The notes below the pieces were generated by a model. That model was given only the letters and a program-made list of their open reading frames with translations, searched no databases and was not told where the DNA came from. This document shows positions 15,639 to 24,482 of a DNA stretch of 58,085 nucleotides, one piece after another; within the stretch, counting starts at the first letter, position 1; every line of letters starts with the position of its first letter. The stretch is taken from positions 1 through 58,085 of the IMG/VR virus record IMGVR_UViG_3300037840_000047; one strand, written 5' to 3'. This stretch comes from a virus. Position numbers and translations under genes: made by a program.

Positions 15639-18600
15639 ATGCGTCGTATTCTCCAACTCGCTATCGCTGTCGCGTTGTGGTCGCTTCCGGCTCTCGCTCA
15701 AGGTTCCTTGGCTGGGGTCACGGGCGATTGCACGATTGGTGGGCAACAGGCCCTCACCCAAGGACTGCCTAGCACAGCCACGCAGCAAATAGGGACTACG
15801 AATGTACTGGTTGGGGCAGGCGTGCAGGCATCGTTTCCGGGCTGCCTTGTAACGGTCTATGCCACAGGGACAAGCAACAAGGCCAGCATCTACTCGAACA
15901 ATCTGTTAAGCCCTACGCCGCTGTCGAATCCGTTCACTGCAAATTCAGACGGAAGCTGGACGTTATTCGTGGGCACCGGTGCTTGCTATGACATCACAAT
16001 TAGCTCGGGCACGGGGCCGTTTCTTCCCTACCCTCGGACCTATCCTGACGTGTGCGAGGGCAGCGGGTCCAGCGGAACGATTACTGGAGTTACTCCGGGT
16101 GGATTCCTGCTTCTGACGGGAACCACGGTAGGATTCCAGACTTGCGGCACCATCGGACAGGTGCCTACGTGGAATGGTGTTTCTTGGGCCTGTGGGACTC
16201 CAGGAAGCGGCAGCGTCGTCTCCGTGAGCGGAACTGCCAACGAAATCACGGTCACGAATCCCACGACCACGCCGCAGATATTCCTAGCCAATCCGGGGAT
16301 AACGCCGGGGGACTGGACTGTGGGTGGCAATGGGTTCTTCAACAACAATGCCACGGTCACGGGACTACTGACGGCCAACGGAGGCTTTTTAGCAAATACT
16401 GCAACAGTTTCTTCCCTCGTTAGCGGCCAGTGCGTACAGGCTTCTACGGCAGGCTTGCTGACGACCACGGGAAGTCCTTGCGGGAACAGCGGTGGAGGGA
16501 TTACCGGAAGTGGAAACTCAGGAAACTTGGCTGAGTTTACGGGGTCTGCCTCAATAGGAAACGCCCCCATTGTGGACGGGGGGAGTACGGGTTTGGTGGT
16601 CACAAACCCTACGGCTGGAAACTTCAATGTGAATACTGGCGGACTGACGGGTGGGCAGTTGATCGTCGCTGGCCCAACGGCCTCTCCGCAGTCTAGTTAC
16701 ATCGGGCAGTTGCCGCTCAGTCAGGTCGGAACCAGCGCGACGAACTACAGCTATTGCCGATTTAATACCGGGACTTTGGCCTGTGCCGCGCTTGGCGGGG
16801 CCACTGGAAACTCCGCCTTTCTCAACCTCAGTGATACCACTATCGCCAACCCGAGTTGGCAACTCAAAGACAGTCTTCTTGATGAGATTTACGGCCTAGG
16901 GACGGGTGGAATCGTCGTCAATGTCCCGAGCGGGGGATTCGCCACGCTGTTTGACGTAAACCTTACGCAAGTCGCTGCCATCGGGAGCATAGGCGGTAAC
17001 ACTGGAATCCAAATCAATTCTGGCAGTGTTTTGAATCTGCCCATGACTGGAACGCAGTGCCTAGAGGAAGTCTCTGGAATTGTGACGGCCACTGGTTCAG
17101 CCTGTGGTTCTGGTGGTGGTTCATCGGCTCTTTCTGCGATAACGGCGGCGACTACGACGAACACGATTGCCAACGGAAACAACGGTGGGCAGGTATGGAA
17201 CTGGGCACAGACCAGCGCCTCGCAGACCGCATTTACCTTTGGAGAAACTACAGCAGCAACAGGCTCAGGCGATCAGGAACTTCTCGTTAAGACTTTGGCT
17301 GGCTCTACTTCTGCGCCCTTAACTGTCATCAGTTCACTGACCGGCTCTCAGAATCTTCCAACCGTGCAAATTACGCCGACATGGAACACCACGGGAGTAG
17401 TGGATGCAGCGTTGTTTATCAACGTAACGAATGCGGCCTCGGGCACCGGTTCAACTCTCATTGACGCACAGGTAGGGGCAGTGAGCCAGTGGAAAGCCGA
17501 CAAGACGGGGCAAACTACGCAGAATGGCCCGGTAAATGTCCTCAGTGACGGAGTACATGCAGGGTCAGTCCAGCTACTCGGAAACACCACAGTACCGTCT
17601 TTGACCGCGAACACGTTCTCTATTATCGGCCCGAACTCGGTGTCGTTCACGGCATGGGCGATTCAGATGTCCACGAATTCTCCCAGCGTGCCGAGTTTGT
17701 TAAAAATGGGGACGTCATCTGGCGGAATCTCGCAGGGTTCTCCGATTACGATTCAAGGCACCGATACCAGCATCTTGAGTTCTGGAACTATATCAGGAAC
17801 CAGCATCCTTCTCTGCACGGATGGCAACGGCGGGGCTACGACTTCTAGTTGCCCGACTTCCAGCCTCCCCTCAGGTACGCAGGGCAACGATCTGATTAAC
17901 ACCAGCAGTGGAACGGGAACGACCTACTCCGCCCGTCCCAATGTGATTCATACAGCGTCATACCCAGCAGCCACGTTCGACGTAATCTTGGCCGCATGTT
18001 CGGCTAGCCCTACACCCTGTTATGTGATTGGAGACCCATCGGGAACACCAATTCAGGTTGGGAATACTCCGGCTGTGATCGGCTCTTTCACTCAGCAGGT
18101 TATCTTCGAGAATCAAGGCGTGGCCTTGGAGTGCGTGGGCACGGTGGGCGCGAACTGCATCGCAATCTCTCAGTGGGGGAGTATGTCGTGTCGTGCGATA
18201 GGGATTGGCACTCCCGCCTCCGGCTGTATGGTCTATACCTCCTCGTCTGCAAATATAACCAGTATGGTAACTAATGCCACTCAGGACGGAACGCAGAGCG
18301 CATTTACTCTCCGGGGATTCAACTTCGTTCCGAATGCTACCGCAACTATTGTCAATGCCGCGATATGGATTGTTGCGGTGGAGGGCAAAGGCGTAATCGA
18401 AGACAGCAGCGTCCTTGGCATCGCAGGAACGAATAGTAGCTGCAACGGCAACCCAGCCCACACATTCTGCGACCTCTCCCTTGAAGATGGCTTGACAACG
18501 GGAAGCAATAACCAGTTAGTTTTCAAAAATAACGCTTTTTATGGCAACGGCAAGGCAGGCAACGTTTCTATCAATATCGTTTCGTCCCCATCTAGCGGAA

Positions 18601-19934
18601 ACGGAACCGGCTCCGTGCTCACATTCATCGGAACCAATGTAGGCGATGGCCTAGGCGGCAGTGGGTGTATCTCCGGCGCTGGCTGCATGATCAACATCGA
18701 CGGCTCGACTGGCTTACAAGGTAGTTGCACCATCACCTGCCATTACGTAAGCACGATTACCTTTGACGGGCTATATCTTGAATCAACTTCTGGCGGACTC
18801 GGGACGACCGGCAACTTCATCGAAGTCCGTAATTGCCGAAGTTGTCAGTTCTACAACGTACTGTTCAACGGTGGACCGACTCTCACTACTGGACTCAGCA
18901 TCTCGAACTCAGGTTCGACCATCACTGGACTCGTCAGGATTAGCGGCAGATTGCTTGGCGCACACGCCACCAATATCATCAACAACTCAATCACGGGATA
19001 TACGTCGGGGAACACTGGTCCAGACTTCGACTATATGTTCCCTGGAATGCAGAGTCTCGGAACGTACATTGATGGAGTAGAAACCGTAACCGGGCTTGCT
19101 ACGTTTAGCGGGGCGGGGGCGGCTTCTACCCCTGGATTGGCCGTGACTGGTGCGCCGTATCACGGCGGCACGGCGACCACAAACTTCCCACAGCTTTACA
19201 TCAACGACGGCACGGGGCCAACGACATTCTCAACATCAGGAACAGAGTTCGGCATCAACACGCCATCTGGGTTTACAGGCAACTTCCTCGACTTCCATGT
19301 GAACGGTGCAGCGTCGATAGATACTATTAACTATCTTGGTACGCTTACAATCTCGGGAGCTACGGCAGGATTCCTGTCTTTGGGGCAAGGTTCCACCAAT
19401 TCCACGGGAACAACCAATGTCACATATCAAGCCCCCACTTCCGTTACCTCGTATTTGGTTACCGTACCGGGTACGGCGGGGCAGGGAACCATCACCGGAA
19501 CGCTATCCGGCACTACTATTACGCAGGGATTCAGCGGGGATTCTGGACATTCGGCGGTGGTCACTACGGGTTCTGGCACGTCTATTGGATCGACTCAGTT
19601 GTGCTCGACAACGATTTGCCCCGCAGGAACGTATCGCGTCAATGTCTATATCGACATCACGACCGCTTGCGGAACAACCGGAACTTACGTGGTTAATCTT
19701 ATCTACACGGACGACCAAGGGTCGAAGACCGTCCCGGTTAACATAAACGGTTCAGGTTCAGTTCCCGCTACAGGCGTGTTGACTACCACCTCAACGGCAA
19801 ACTACGGGGAGAACGCGCAGATCATTCGGTCTACCGGCGCTGCGTCGATCAATTACTCGACCACGGCTGCGGCTTGTGGTACGGCAGGCCCTATGGTGGG
19901 AAAATTATATTTGTCAGTTGAACCCTTAATGTAG
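15639..19934 (+). CDS. giant fibre-like protein with signal peptide
   Basis: 1431 residues. Residues 1-21 form a signal peptide (LeuAlaGln-type cleavage). Then comes a prefix with GlyCysxValThrValTyrAlaThrGly and SerAsnProPheThrAla segments, a style seen in tail proteins of environmental phages. A long Gly/Ser/Thr/Asn-rich beta region follows, with alternating Thr/Gly repeats and scattered Cys pairs, probably a beta-helix or fibre shaft. The C-terminal 150 residues look like a separate globular beta domain. Very low Lys/Arg/Glu content. Receptor binding or glycan contact inferred. Confidence 0.65.
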   Translation: MRRILQLAIAVALWSLPALAQGSLAGVTGDCTIGGQQALTQGLPSTATQQIGTTNVLVGAGVQASFPGCLVTVYATGTSNKASIYSNNLLSPTPLSNPFTANSDGSWTLFVGTGACYDITISSGTGPFLPYPRTYPDVCEGSGSSGTITGVTPGGFLLLTGTTVGFQTCGTIGQVPTWNGVSWACGTPGSGSVVSVSGTANEITVTNPTTTPQIFLANPGITPGDWTVGGNGFFNNNATVTGLLTANGGFLANTATVSSLVSGQCVQASTAGLLTTTGSPCGNSGGGITGSGNSGNLAEFTGSASIGNAPIVDGGSTGLVVTNPTAGNFNVNTGGLTGGQLIVAGPTASPQSSYIGQLPLSQVGTSATNYSYCRFNTGTLACAALGGATGNSAFLNLSDTTIANPSWQLKDSLLDEIYGLGTGGIVVNVPSGGFATLFDVNLTQVAAIGSIGGNTGIQINSGSVLNLPMTGTQCLEEVSGIVTATGSACGSGGGSSALSAITAATTTNTIANGNNGGQVWNWAQTSASQTAFTFGETTAATGSGDQELLVKTLAGSTSAPLTVISSLTGSQNLPTVQITPTWNTTGVVDAALFINVTNAASGTGSTLIDAQVGAVSQWKADKTGQTTQNGPVNVLSDGVHAGSVQLLGNTTVPSLTANTFSIIGPNSVSFTAWAIQMSTNSPSVPSLLKMGTSSGGISQGSPITIQGTDTSILSSGTISGTSILLCTDGNGGATTSSCPTSSLPSGTQGNDLINTSSGTGTTYSARPNVIHTASYPAATFDVILAACSASPTPCYVIGDPSGTPIQVGNTPAVIGSFTQQVIFENQGVALECVGTVGANCIAISQWGSMSCRAIGIGTPASGCMVYTSSSANITSMVTNATQDGTQSAFTLRGFNFVPNATATIVNAAIWIVAVEGKGVIEDSSVLGIAGTNSSCNGNPAHTFCDLSLEDGLTTGSNNQLVFKNNAFYGNGKAGNVSINIVSSPSSGNGTGSVLTFIGTNVGDGLGGSGCISGAGCMINIDGSTGLQGSCTITCHYVSTITFDGLYLESTSGGLGTTGNFIEVRNCRSCQFYNVLFNGGPTLTTGLSISNSGSTITGLVRISGRLLGAHATNIINNSITGYTSGNTGPDFDYMFPGMQSLGTYIDGVETVTGLATFSGAGAASTPGLAVTGAPYHGGTATTNFPQLYINDGTGPTTFSTSGTEFGINTPSGFTGNFLDFHVNGAASIDTINYLGTLTISGATAGFLSLGQGSTNSTGTTNVTYQAPTSVTSYLVTVPGTAGQGTITGTLSGTTITQGFSGDSGHSAVVTTGSGTSIGSTQLCSTTICPAGTYRVNVYIDITTACGTTGTYVVNLIYTDDQGSKTVPVNINGSGSVPATGVLTTTSTANYGENAQIIRSTGAASINYSTTAAACGTAGPMVGKLYLSVEPLM

Positions 19935-19945
19935 GAGTCAGCTAA

Positions 19946-20734
19946 ATGAGAAAAGCCTTCCTTTGTGTGGTCATGTTTTGCATCGCGGCTCTTGGGCAGA
20001 CCTCTGCCGGTGGGCAAGCAGTGGTTGGAGGCAGGGCCATCCTCGGCGGCGGCGTAACAGGCGGTGGACCAATTCAGACGGTAACCTTTGTTTCTTTTGC
20101 GGCCAGTGCGGGAGAGACGAATAGCACCCCAGTAGCTACGATGGTTACAGCTACGGCGACATATCAAGTCACGGCAGGGAATATTCTGGTGTGTTTCCCG
20201 TCCTCAGGCACTACGAGTGTAAGCTTCACGTCGCTCACCGATACCGCTGGTAACACCTTTACGCCAGTTGGCAGCGTTTCCAGTTCGACCGTGGGTTCGG
20301 TGCAGCTTTTTTATTCCATTATGACCACCAGCAACGCGGCAGACGTGGTTACGGCCAATATGAGTCCGAACGGTGCGTTCAACTCCATGACGTGTTCGCA
20401 GTTCAGTAAAGCTGGAGGGTCGTGGAATCTAGACGCAGCCCCTACGACGGCTACGGGCACTACTGGCACGTCAATGACTTCTAATACCTTCTCCACGGCC
20501 CAAACCAAGGAAGCCATCATCGCGGCAGGAAGAACGTTTGGAGGCTATACCGCAGGCACCCCAACGATTGGCGGAACGGGAGCGGGTGGATCGGTACAGA
20601 ATGGGTCAAGTGCCGATCAGGTCATGTTCTACCTTCTTCCCACCACGACGCAATCGAGTATCACCGCAACCGTAGCAGGTGTGGGCGGTGGCAATCCGTG
20701 GGCAATCGCAGTAGCGAGTTTCTATGCTCAGTAA
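19946..20734 (+). CDS. signal-peptide-bearing Ig-like beta protein
   Basis: 262 residues: signal peptide (1-19), a Gly/Val repeat linker, then a beta-sandwich domain containing LeuThrAspThrAlaGlyAsnThrPheThrPro and a LeuPheTyrSerIleMet strand. A related domain (SerAspSerAlaGlyAsnTyrTrp ... CysTrpTyrValGlnAsn) appears in the protein encoded at 25717. Likely a fibre or surface-adhesion domain. Confidence 0.6.
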   Translation: MRKAFLCVVMFCIAALGQTSAGGQAVVGGRAILGGGVTGGGPIQTVTFVSFAASAGETNSTPVATMVTATATYQVTAGNILVCFPSSGTTSVSFTSLTDTAGNTFTPVGSVSSSTVGSVQLFYSIMTTSNAADVVTANMSPNGAFNSMTCSQFSKAGGSWNLDAAPTTATGTTGTSMTSNTFSTAQTKEAIIAAGRTFGGYTAGTPTIGGTGAGGSVQNGSSADQVMFYLLPTTTQSSITATVAGVGGGNPWAIAVASFYAQ

Positions 20735-22331
20735 ACTCATCCTCGTGCTTATGCTGACGACTCCCGCATTCGGGACAACGTACTTCGTCTCACAATCAGG
20801 CACGACTTCTAATTGCCTGCCCGATGGGACTTCCTCACAGGCTACGATCTCCGTGGCGACCTTGAACGGAAGCTCTACCTATTGGCAGCCGGGGAACAAA
20901 ATTGCCCTCTGCGGCACGATCACAACTCAACTCTACGCCCAAGGCGGAGGATCAAGCGGGAGCGTCCTGACGATTCAGTTTGAGACCGGAGCTTCCATTC
21001 AAATCACCCCCGGATGCGACTCAAACGGGTGCATCCACCTTGGCTATTCCTATGTCCTCGTTGACGGCGGAGCGGGACAGCCCTGCGGCTGGAACACCGC
21101 TACGAACGTGACCGAAGGCACCTGCAACGGCCAGATAGAAAACATGCTGTCAGGAACGAATGGCCAGACTTGTCCTGGCGGAACCTGCAACGGGACACTC
21201 TATGGGAACCTCATTTACGCAGGGTCCAACGTCGGTAACATAGAGATTCGCAATCTTAATCTAGGACCACAGTACATCCACACAGCCAATGCCGCAGGGT
21301 TAGCCGATAACAACATCCCCGGAGGCGTCACTACCAATCAGGGTAGCAACTGGAATGTGCACGACAACAAAATGCACGACAGTGGGTGGTTCTTCACGTT
21401 GAACTGGGGCTCGGGAACGATCACGGGAATGCAGTTCTCGAATAATGAATTTTACTTTTGCGGACACACCTTTGCGGTCGGAGGGGCTGGAGCCGGATCG
21501 CTGACATTCGTGGTCAACGGAAATTACGATCATGACCATTACAACTGGGACATGACCTCGGACGACGAGCATCACAACTTCGTCCACGTCTTCAGTTCGG
21601 GATTGAACGGGACGGTCAACGCCACCTATTACAACAACATCATGGGCGGCCAGACGGGCACTTACGTCACCGCACAGTTCTTCTCCGAGGAAATGACCAC
21701 GGTCACGGAAGTAATTTTCAATAACGTCATCAATCTGAGCAGCAATAGCAGTGGCAATGGTTGGGGACCAGCCATGTGCAATAGCAACTGCTTCTTTTAC
21801 AACAATACCGTCAGTTATGCGGGGCAGGATGTGTCGGTCGGATACTCGACTTACACCTTCGCATCAGCCTTCGAGAACAACGCGCTTCTGAATTCCAGCA
21901 CACTGCTGAATCTCGCAGGGTCCGCTACCTCTCTTTCTCCCTTCGATTACAACGCCTACGGCCCTGCACTGAGTTCAAACATCTGGGTCTACCGAGGCGC
22001 GGATTACAACGGCTCGCAGTTCTCCGCTTGGAAAACGGCATCAGGGGAAGGTTCGCATTCTTTCTACAACGGCTCGGGACTCACGCTGAATGCCTCGCTT
22101 CAACCCCAGACCGGCTCGCCCTTAATCGCCGCTGGCGTTAATGTCTGCGTGGTTAATGCGTCTTTCTGTACTAGTTACCCGGCCATTAAAAGTGACATTG
22201 CCGGAACTGTCCGCCCCACAAGCGGGGCATGGGACATCGGGGCTTATCAGGCTGGTGTTGCTCCGCCCACAAACATCCCTTCACTTACGAATGGCGTGGT
22301 AGTTACAAACGGGGTAATCTTGTCTCAATGA
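20724..22331 (+). CDS. right-handed beta-helix protein, secreted
   Basis: 535 residues. Signal peptide (1-17), then ThrThrTyrPheValSerGlnSerGly, a start typical of DUF1565/parallel beta-helix proteins. Repeated short strands with Asn ladders (AsnAsnGluPheTyrPhe, TyrTyrAsnAsnIleMet, PheTyrAsnAsnThrVal) indicate right-handed coils as in pectate lyases. The C-terminus has the AspIleGlyAlaTyrGln closing motif of this family. It may bind or degrade polysaccharide (capsule or EPS). No catalytic residues could be assigned. The first bases overlap the previous gene. Confidence 0.7.
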   Translation: MLSKLILVLMLTTPAFGTTYFVSQSGTTSNCLPDGTSSQATISVATLNGSSTYWQPGNKIALCGTITTQLYAQGGGSSGSVLTIQFETGASIQITPGCDSNGCIHLGYSYVLVDGGAGQPCGWNTATNVTEGTCNGQIENMLSGTNGQTCPGGTCNGTLYGNLIYAGSNVGNIEIRNLNLGPQYIHTANAAGLADNNIPGGVTTNQGSNWNVHDNKMHDSGWFFTLNWGSGTITGMQFSNNEFYFCGHTFAVGGAGAGSLTFVVNGNYDHDHYNWDMTSDDEHHNFVHVFSSGLNGTVNATYYNNIMGGQTGTYVTAQFFSEEMTTVTEVIFNNVINLSSNSSGNGWGPAMCNSNCFFYNNTVSYAGQDVSVGYSTYTFASAFENNALLNSSTLLNLAGSATSLSPFDYNAYGPALSSNIWVYRGADYNGSQFSAWKTASGEGSHSFYNGSGLTLNASLQPQTGSPLIAAGVNVCVVNASFCTSYPAIKSDIAGTVRPTSGAWDIGAYQAGVAPPTNIPSLTNGVVVTNGVILSQ

Positions 22332-22339
22332 GAGGGTTT

Positions 22340-22693
22340 ATGACAAAGCGAATTTGGCTTCCGATTCTAGTCGTTGCCACACTTGCGGTAGTCGTCTGGG
22401 CACAGTCCTATAGCACTCTTGGCGGTGCCCCGATTGCCCCCACGGTGGCCGGCTGCACGCTCTCTGGGGCCGGTGCATGGTCCCTATGCCCAGTAGGGTC
22501 AGGCACAACCTATCAGATGTACGTTTCCTACAATGGTGGAGCATATCAGTTGCTCGGTGGTGGAGGTGCGAGCGGCGTAACATCATTCAATGGCAGGACT
22601 GGTGCAGTCACCTTGAGCGATGCGGACGTAACCGGGACGGGGCTTAAAGTCACGACCACGGTCACAAGCACGGCGGTGAGCACTCCCCAATGA
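22340..22693 (+). CDS. small fibre-tip-like protein with signal peptide
   Basis: 117 residues from ATG 22340 (GAGAGGG site; ATG 22328 is an alternative overlapping the previous stop). Signal peptide 1-20. The segment ValThrSerPheAsnGlyArgThrGlyAlaValThrLeu is a motif found in many phage tail fibres, ahead of trimerising repeats. Ends by ATGA-type overlap with the next gene. Fibre-associated role is inferred. Confidence 0.6.
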   Translation: MTKRIWLPILVVATLAVVVWAQSYSTLGGAPIAPTVAGCTLSGAGAWSLCPVGSGTTYQMYVSYNGGAYQLLGGGGASGVTSFNGRTGAVTLSDADVTGTGLKVTTTVTSTAVSTPQ

Positions 22694-23259
22694 AAGCCTT
22701 GTGTCAATTTGCGCTTCTCTTGCTCGCTACGACAGCCTTTGGGCAGGCCGATGCCAGAGAATGCTTTCAGGGCACAGACGTGGACCAAGGGCCTCCACTT
22801 CACTACCTTAAGGCCGTGCCATGCAACAATGTGCCTACCTTCAAGCCCTCACGGGACTGGAGGGTAGTTCCTCCCCTTGAGCCTCAGATTCACTGGTACT
22901 CACTGCCAAAAGACCCTTCTACCCCGCGCGGCAGGAAGAAACTACTGCTCTACATCCCCATCATGGGCTTTGCCATCGCGAGTGATTGGGCAGACATCCG
23001 CAACTCATCCGCAGCATTCAAACTCGGCTACATCGAAGGCAATGATTGGCTGGTGGGTCGCAAGCCTACGGAACTGCAATTAGCTGCCAGAGATGGGCTT
23101 GAACTGGCTGTATCGACCGCCCCTTCGGTTCTGATGTACAAACTGCGAAATGCTCCCTTGTTTTACGGGTTCATGTCGGGTCCGGTAGCGTTCGGCATAA
23201 GGCACATCCAAGGGGCGATTGCAGGGTATAAAGACTTGCATCCAAAGGAGGGGAAATGA
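22690..23259 (+). CDS. secreted hypothetical protein
   Basis: 189 residues with a clear signal peptide (1-18, AlaPheGlyGln cleavage). The mature part has two or three Cys and a hydrophobic patch (LeuLeuTyrIleProIleMetGlyPheAlaIle) that might be a second membrane segment. Many Pro/Trp residues. No family recognised. It links the fibre block to the lysis-type genes and may act in the envelope. Confidence 0.55.
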   Translation: MKALCQFALLLLATTAFGQADARECFQGTDVDQGPPLHYLKAVPCNNVPTFKPSRDWRVVPPLEPQIHWYSLPKDPSTPRGRKKLLLYIPIMGFAIASDWADIRNSSAAFKLGYIEGNDWLVGRKPTELQLAARDGLELAVSTAPSVLMYKLRNAPLFYGFMSGPVAFGIRHIQGAIAGYKDLHPKEGK

Positions 23260-23516
23260 TCGGATGGGTAGAGTCGCACGGCATTGAAGTTCTAGTGATG
23301 TACTACGTGTTTGCTGCGTTTAGTGGCGGGATGCCAACCCCGAGCGATACCGCAAGCGTGGCGTACCGCTGGATATTCAGCTCATTGAGTATCCTGAATG
23401 CCAGCATCGCACGTCTTGTAGCGACTCAACTCCCGTCGTCGAAGATGGGTCAGGCTCTAACGAGTGGTCCACCTGTTCAGGATGTTTCGCTAGAGCCGCC
23501 AAAGGATAAACCGTAG
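23256..23516 (+). CDS. putative holin-like small membrane protein
   Basis: 86 residues starting after AAAGGAGGGGAA. A hydrophobic N-terminal part (about residues 10-25), an amphipathic helical middle with Trp and Phe, then a Pro-rich tail. Size, membrane segment and position next to other small membrane proteins and a peptidoglycan enzyme fit a holin-type protein; experimental class unknown. Confidence 0.5.
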   Translation: MIGWVESHGIEVLVMYYVFAAFSGGMPTPSDTASVAYRWIFSSLSILNASIARLVATQLPSSKMGQALTSGPPVQDVSLEPPKDKP

Positions 23517-23567
23517 TGTTCGGATTTCGTAACAAAAGCCACTCCGTACTCTTTGGGTAAGGCAAAG

Positions 23568-23936
23568 GTGAATGAATATCTTGGCATGGTACTCGACTCC
23601 AGTAACGAGAGTGGGCAGCTTGCACTCAGCGCACTTGCTCTTGTGGGCACTGTCGTTGGTGCTGTTGTCAGTGGCTATTTACTTTCTGTTATCAAGTCTA
23701 GCCGAACTCGGACACAGCAAGACATTGCCCAACTTGGTTTACAGATTGCTAGTGAATGCGATGCTCGGCGTGCAGCAGTCGATGGCGAGGTTAGGGAACG
23801 TCAGCAGGGTGACAACAAAGAAGGGGATGTCAGGCGTGCCAAGGACGACGAACTGGGGCGTGATATCAGCCGGATTCGGGAACGCATGGCATATGATCGC
23901 GGACAGGCGCAGAAGCCATTCCCAGGAGACGACTGA
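23568..23936 (+). CDS. membrane-anchored coiled-coil protein
   Basis: About 122 residues from GTG 23568 (GGTAAGG site; TTG 23553 alternative). A transmembrane helix at about 18-40 (LeuAlaLeuSerAlaLeuAlaLeuValGly...), then a long charged coiled coil rich in Arg/Asp/Glu. This is the shape of inner-membrane spanins or of small holin-type accessory proteins. Another open frame, 23572-23985, overlaps it almost entirely. Confidence 0.55.
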   Translation: MNEYLGMVLDSSNESGQLALSALALVGTVVGAVVSGYLLSVIKSSRTRTQQDIAQLGLQIASECDARRAAVDGEVRERQQGDNKEGDVRRAKDDELGRDISRIRERMAYDRGQAQKPFPGDD

Positions 23937-23938
23937 GT

Positions 23939-24097
23939 TTATCGCCAATGAGAGGCGAGTCCAGCCGACCCAAGGAGGAGACTGAGGAAGTAGCAGGCTA
24001 TCGCGGCCCAGCCCAGGGACCAGCTTGGAGCGCCGATATTGCGTGCAGCGAGGCAGGCCAGAACAAACGCGAACACGAGCAGGATCAGTGAGATCAT
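23939..24097 (-). CDS. 52-residue two-helix membrane protein on opposite strand
   Basis: Start ATG (24097 downward) is preceded on the minus strand by GAGGTG, a strong ribosome site. Two hydrophobic helices (residues 2-18 and 27-46) are joined by an ArgAsnIleGlyAlaPro turn. It lies between plus-strand membrane-protein genes of the lysis region but points the other way. It is probably a holin/antiholin-like or small host-membrane modulator. The arrangement is unusual and worth checking. Confidence 0.6.
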   Translation of the reverse strand: MISLILLVFAFVLACLAARNIGAPSWSLGWAAIACYFLSLLLGSAGLASHWR

Positions 24098-24157
24098 GGT
24101 GTCACCTCGGGGATAGGATAGCCATTTTGCGGAAAGGGTTGCTGTGCAATTTTGACC

Positions 24158-24367
24158 ATGACGGAAGCAGTGGAGATCGCGCTAATCGTGGCAGTGCCGC
24201 CTACTATCGCGTCGGTGGCGGCGGTGATTATGTCGATCAAGAACGGGACTAAAATCCAAGAGGTGCACCTAGGCATCAACAGCCGCATGGACGAACTGGT
24301 AAGAGCATCCAAGGCCCAAGGACGACAGGATGAGCGAGACGCCACAAGAGGAACTAGCACGACTTGA
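24158..24367 (+). CDS. small membrane protein, one helix plus coil
   Basis: 69 residues from ATG 24158 (TTG 24152 is possible). N-terminal transmembrane helix (IleAlaLeuIleValAlaValPro...) with AsnGlyThrLysIleGlnGluValHisLeuGly and AsnSerArgMetAspGlu after it, a pattern I associate with small phage membrane proteins of lysis cassettes. The last 38 bases overlap the next gene. Confidence 0.6.
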   Translation: MTEAVEIALIVAVPPTIASVAAVIMSIKNGTKIQEVHLGINSRMDELVRASKAQGRQDERDATRGTSTT

Positions 24368-24482
24368 GCGCCAGCGGGATGAGACGACGGACTCGCAGGT
24401 GCGGTCGATCATTGACAACCGAATTGCGGAACTGAAGCGGAAGGCCGTGGAATTCCGCAGGAGTAACTTGGAGGAACGATAA
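24330..24482 (+). CDS. 50-residue charged helical protein
   Basis: ATG 24330 lies inside the previous gene; the frame ends at the base before the next ATG, so it is tightly packed. It is almost entirely helical, Glu/Arg/Gln-rich, with heptad spacing. Possibly an accessory of the lysis proteins. No family recognised. Confidence 0.5.
   Translation: MSETPQEELARLERQRDETTDSQVRSIIDNRIAELKRKAVEFRRSNLEER

Noticed and set aside
16040-16627. 195-residue minus-strand frame
   Set aside because: Antisense to the giant fibre gene; composition mirrors Gly/Thr codons.
23572-23985. 137-residue frame overlapping the membrane coiled-coil gene
   Set aside because: Mostly contained in the better-supported frame and runs into the antisense gene; kept only as a weak nested-gene idea.
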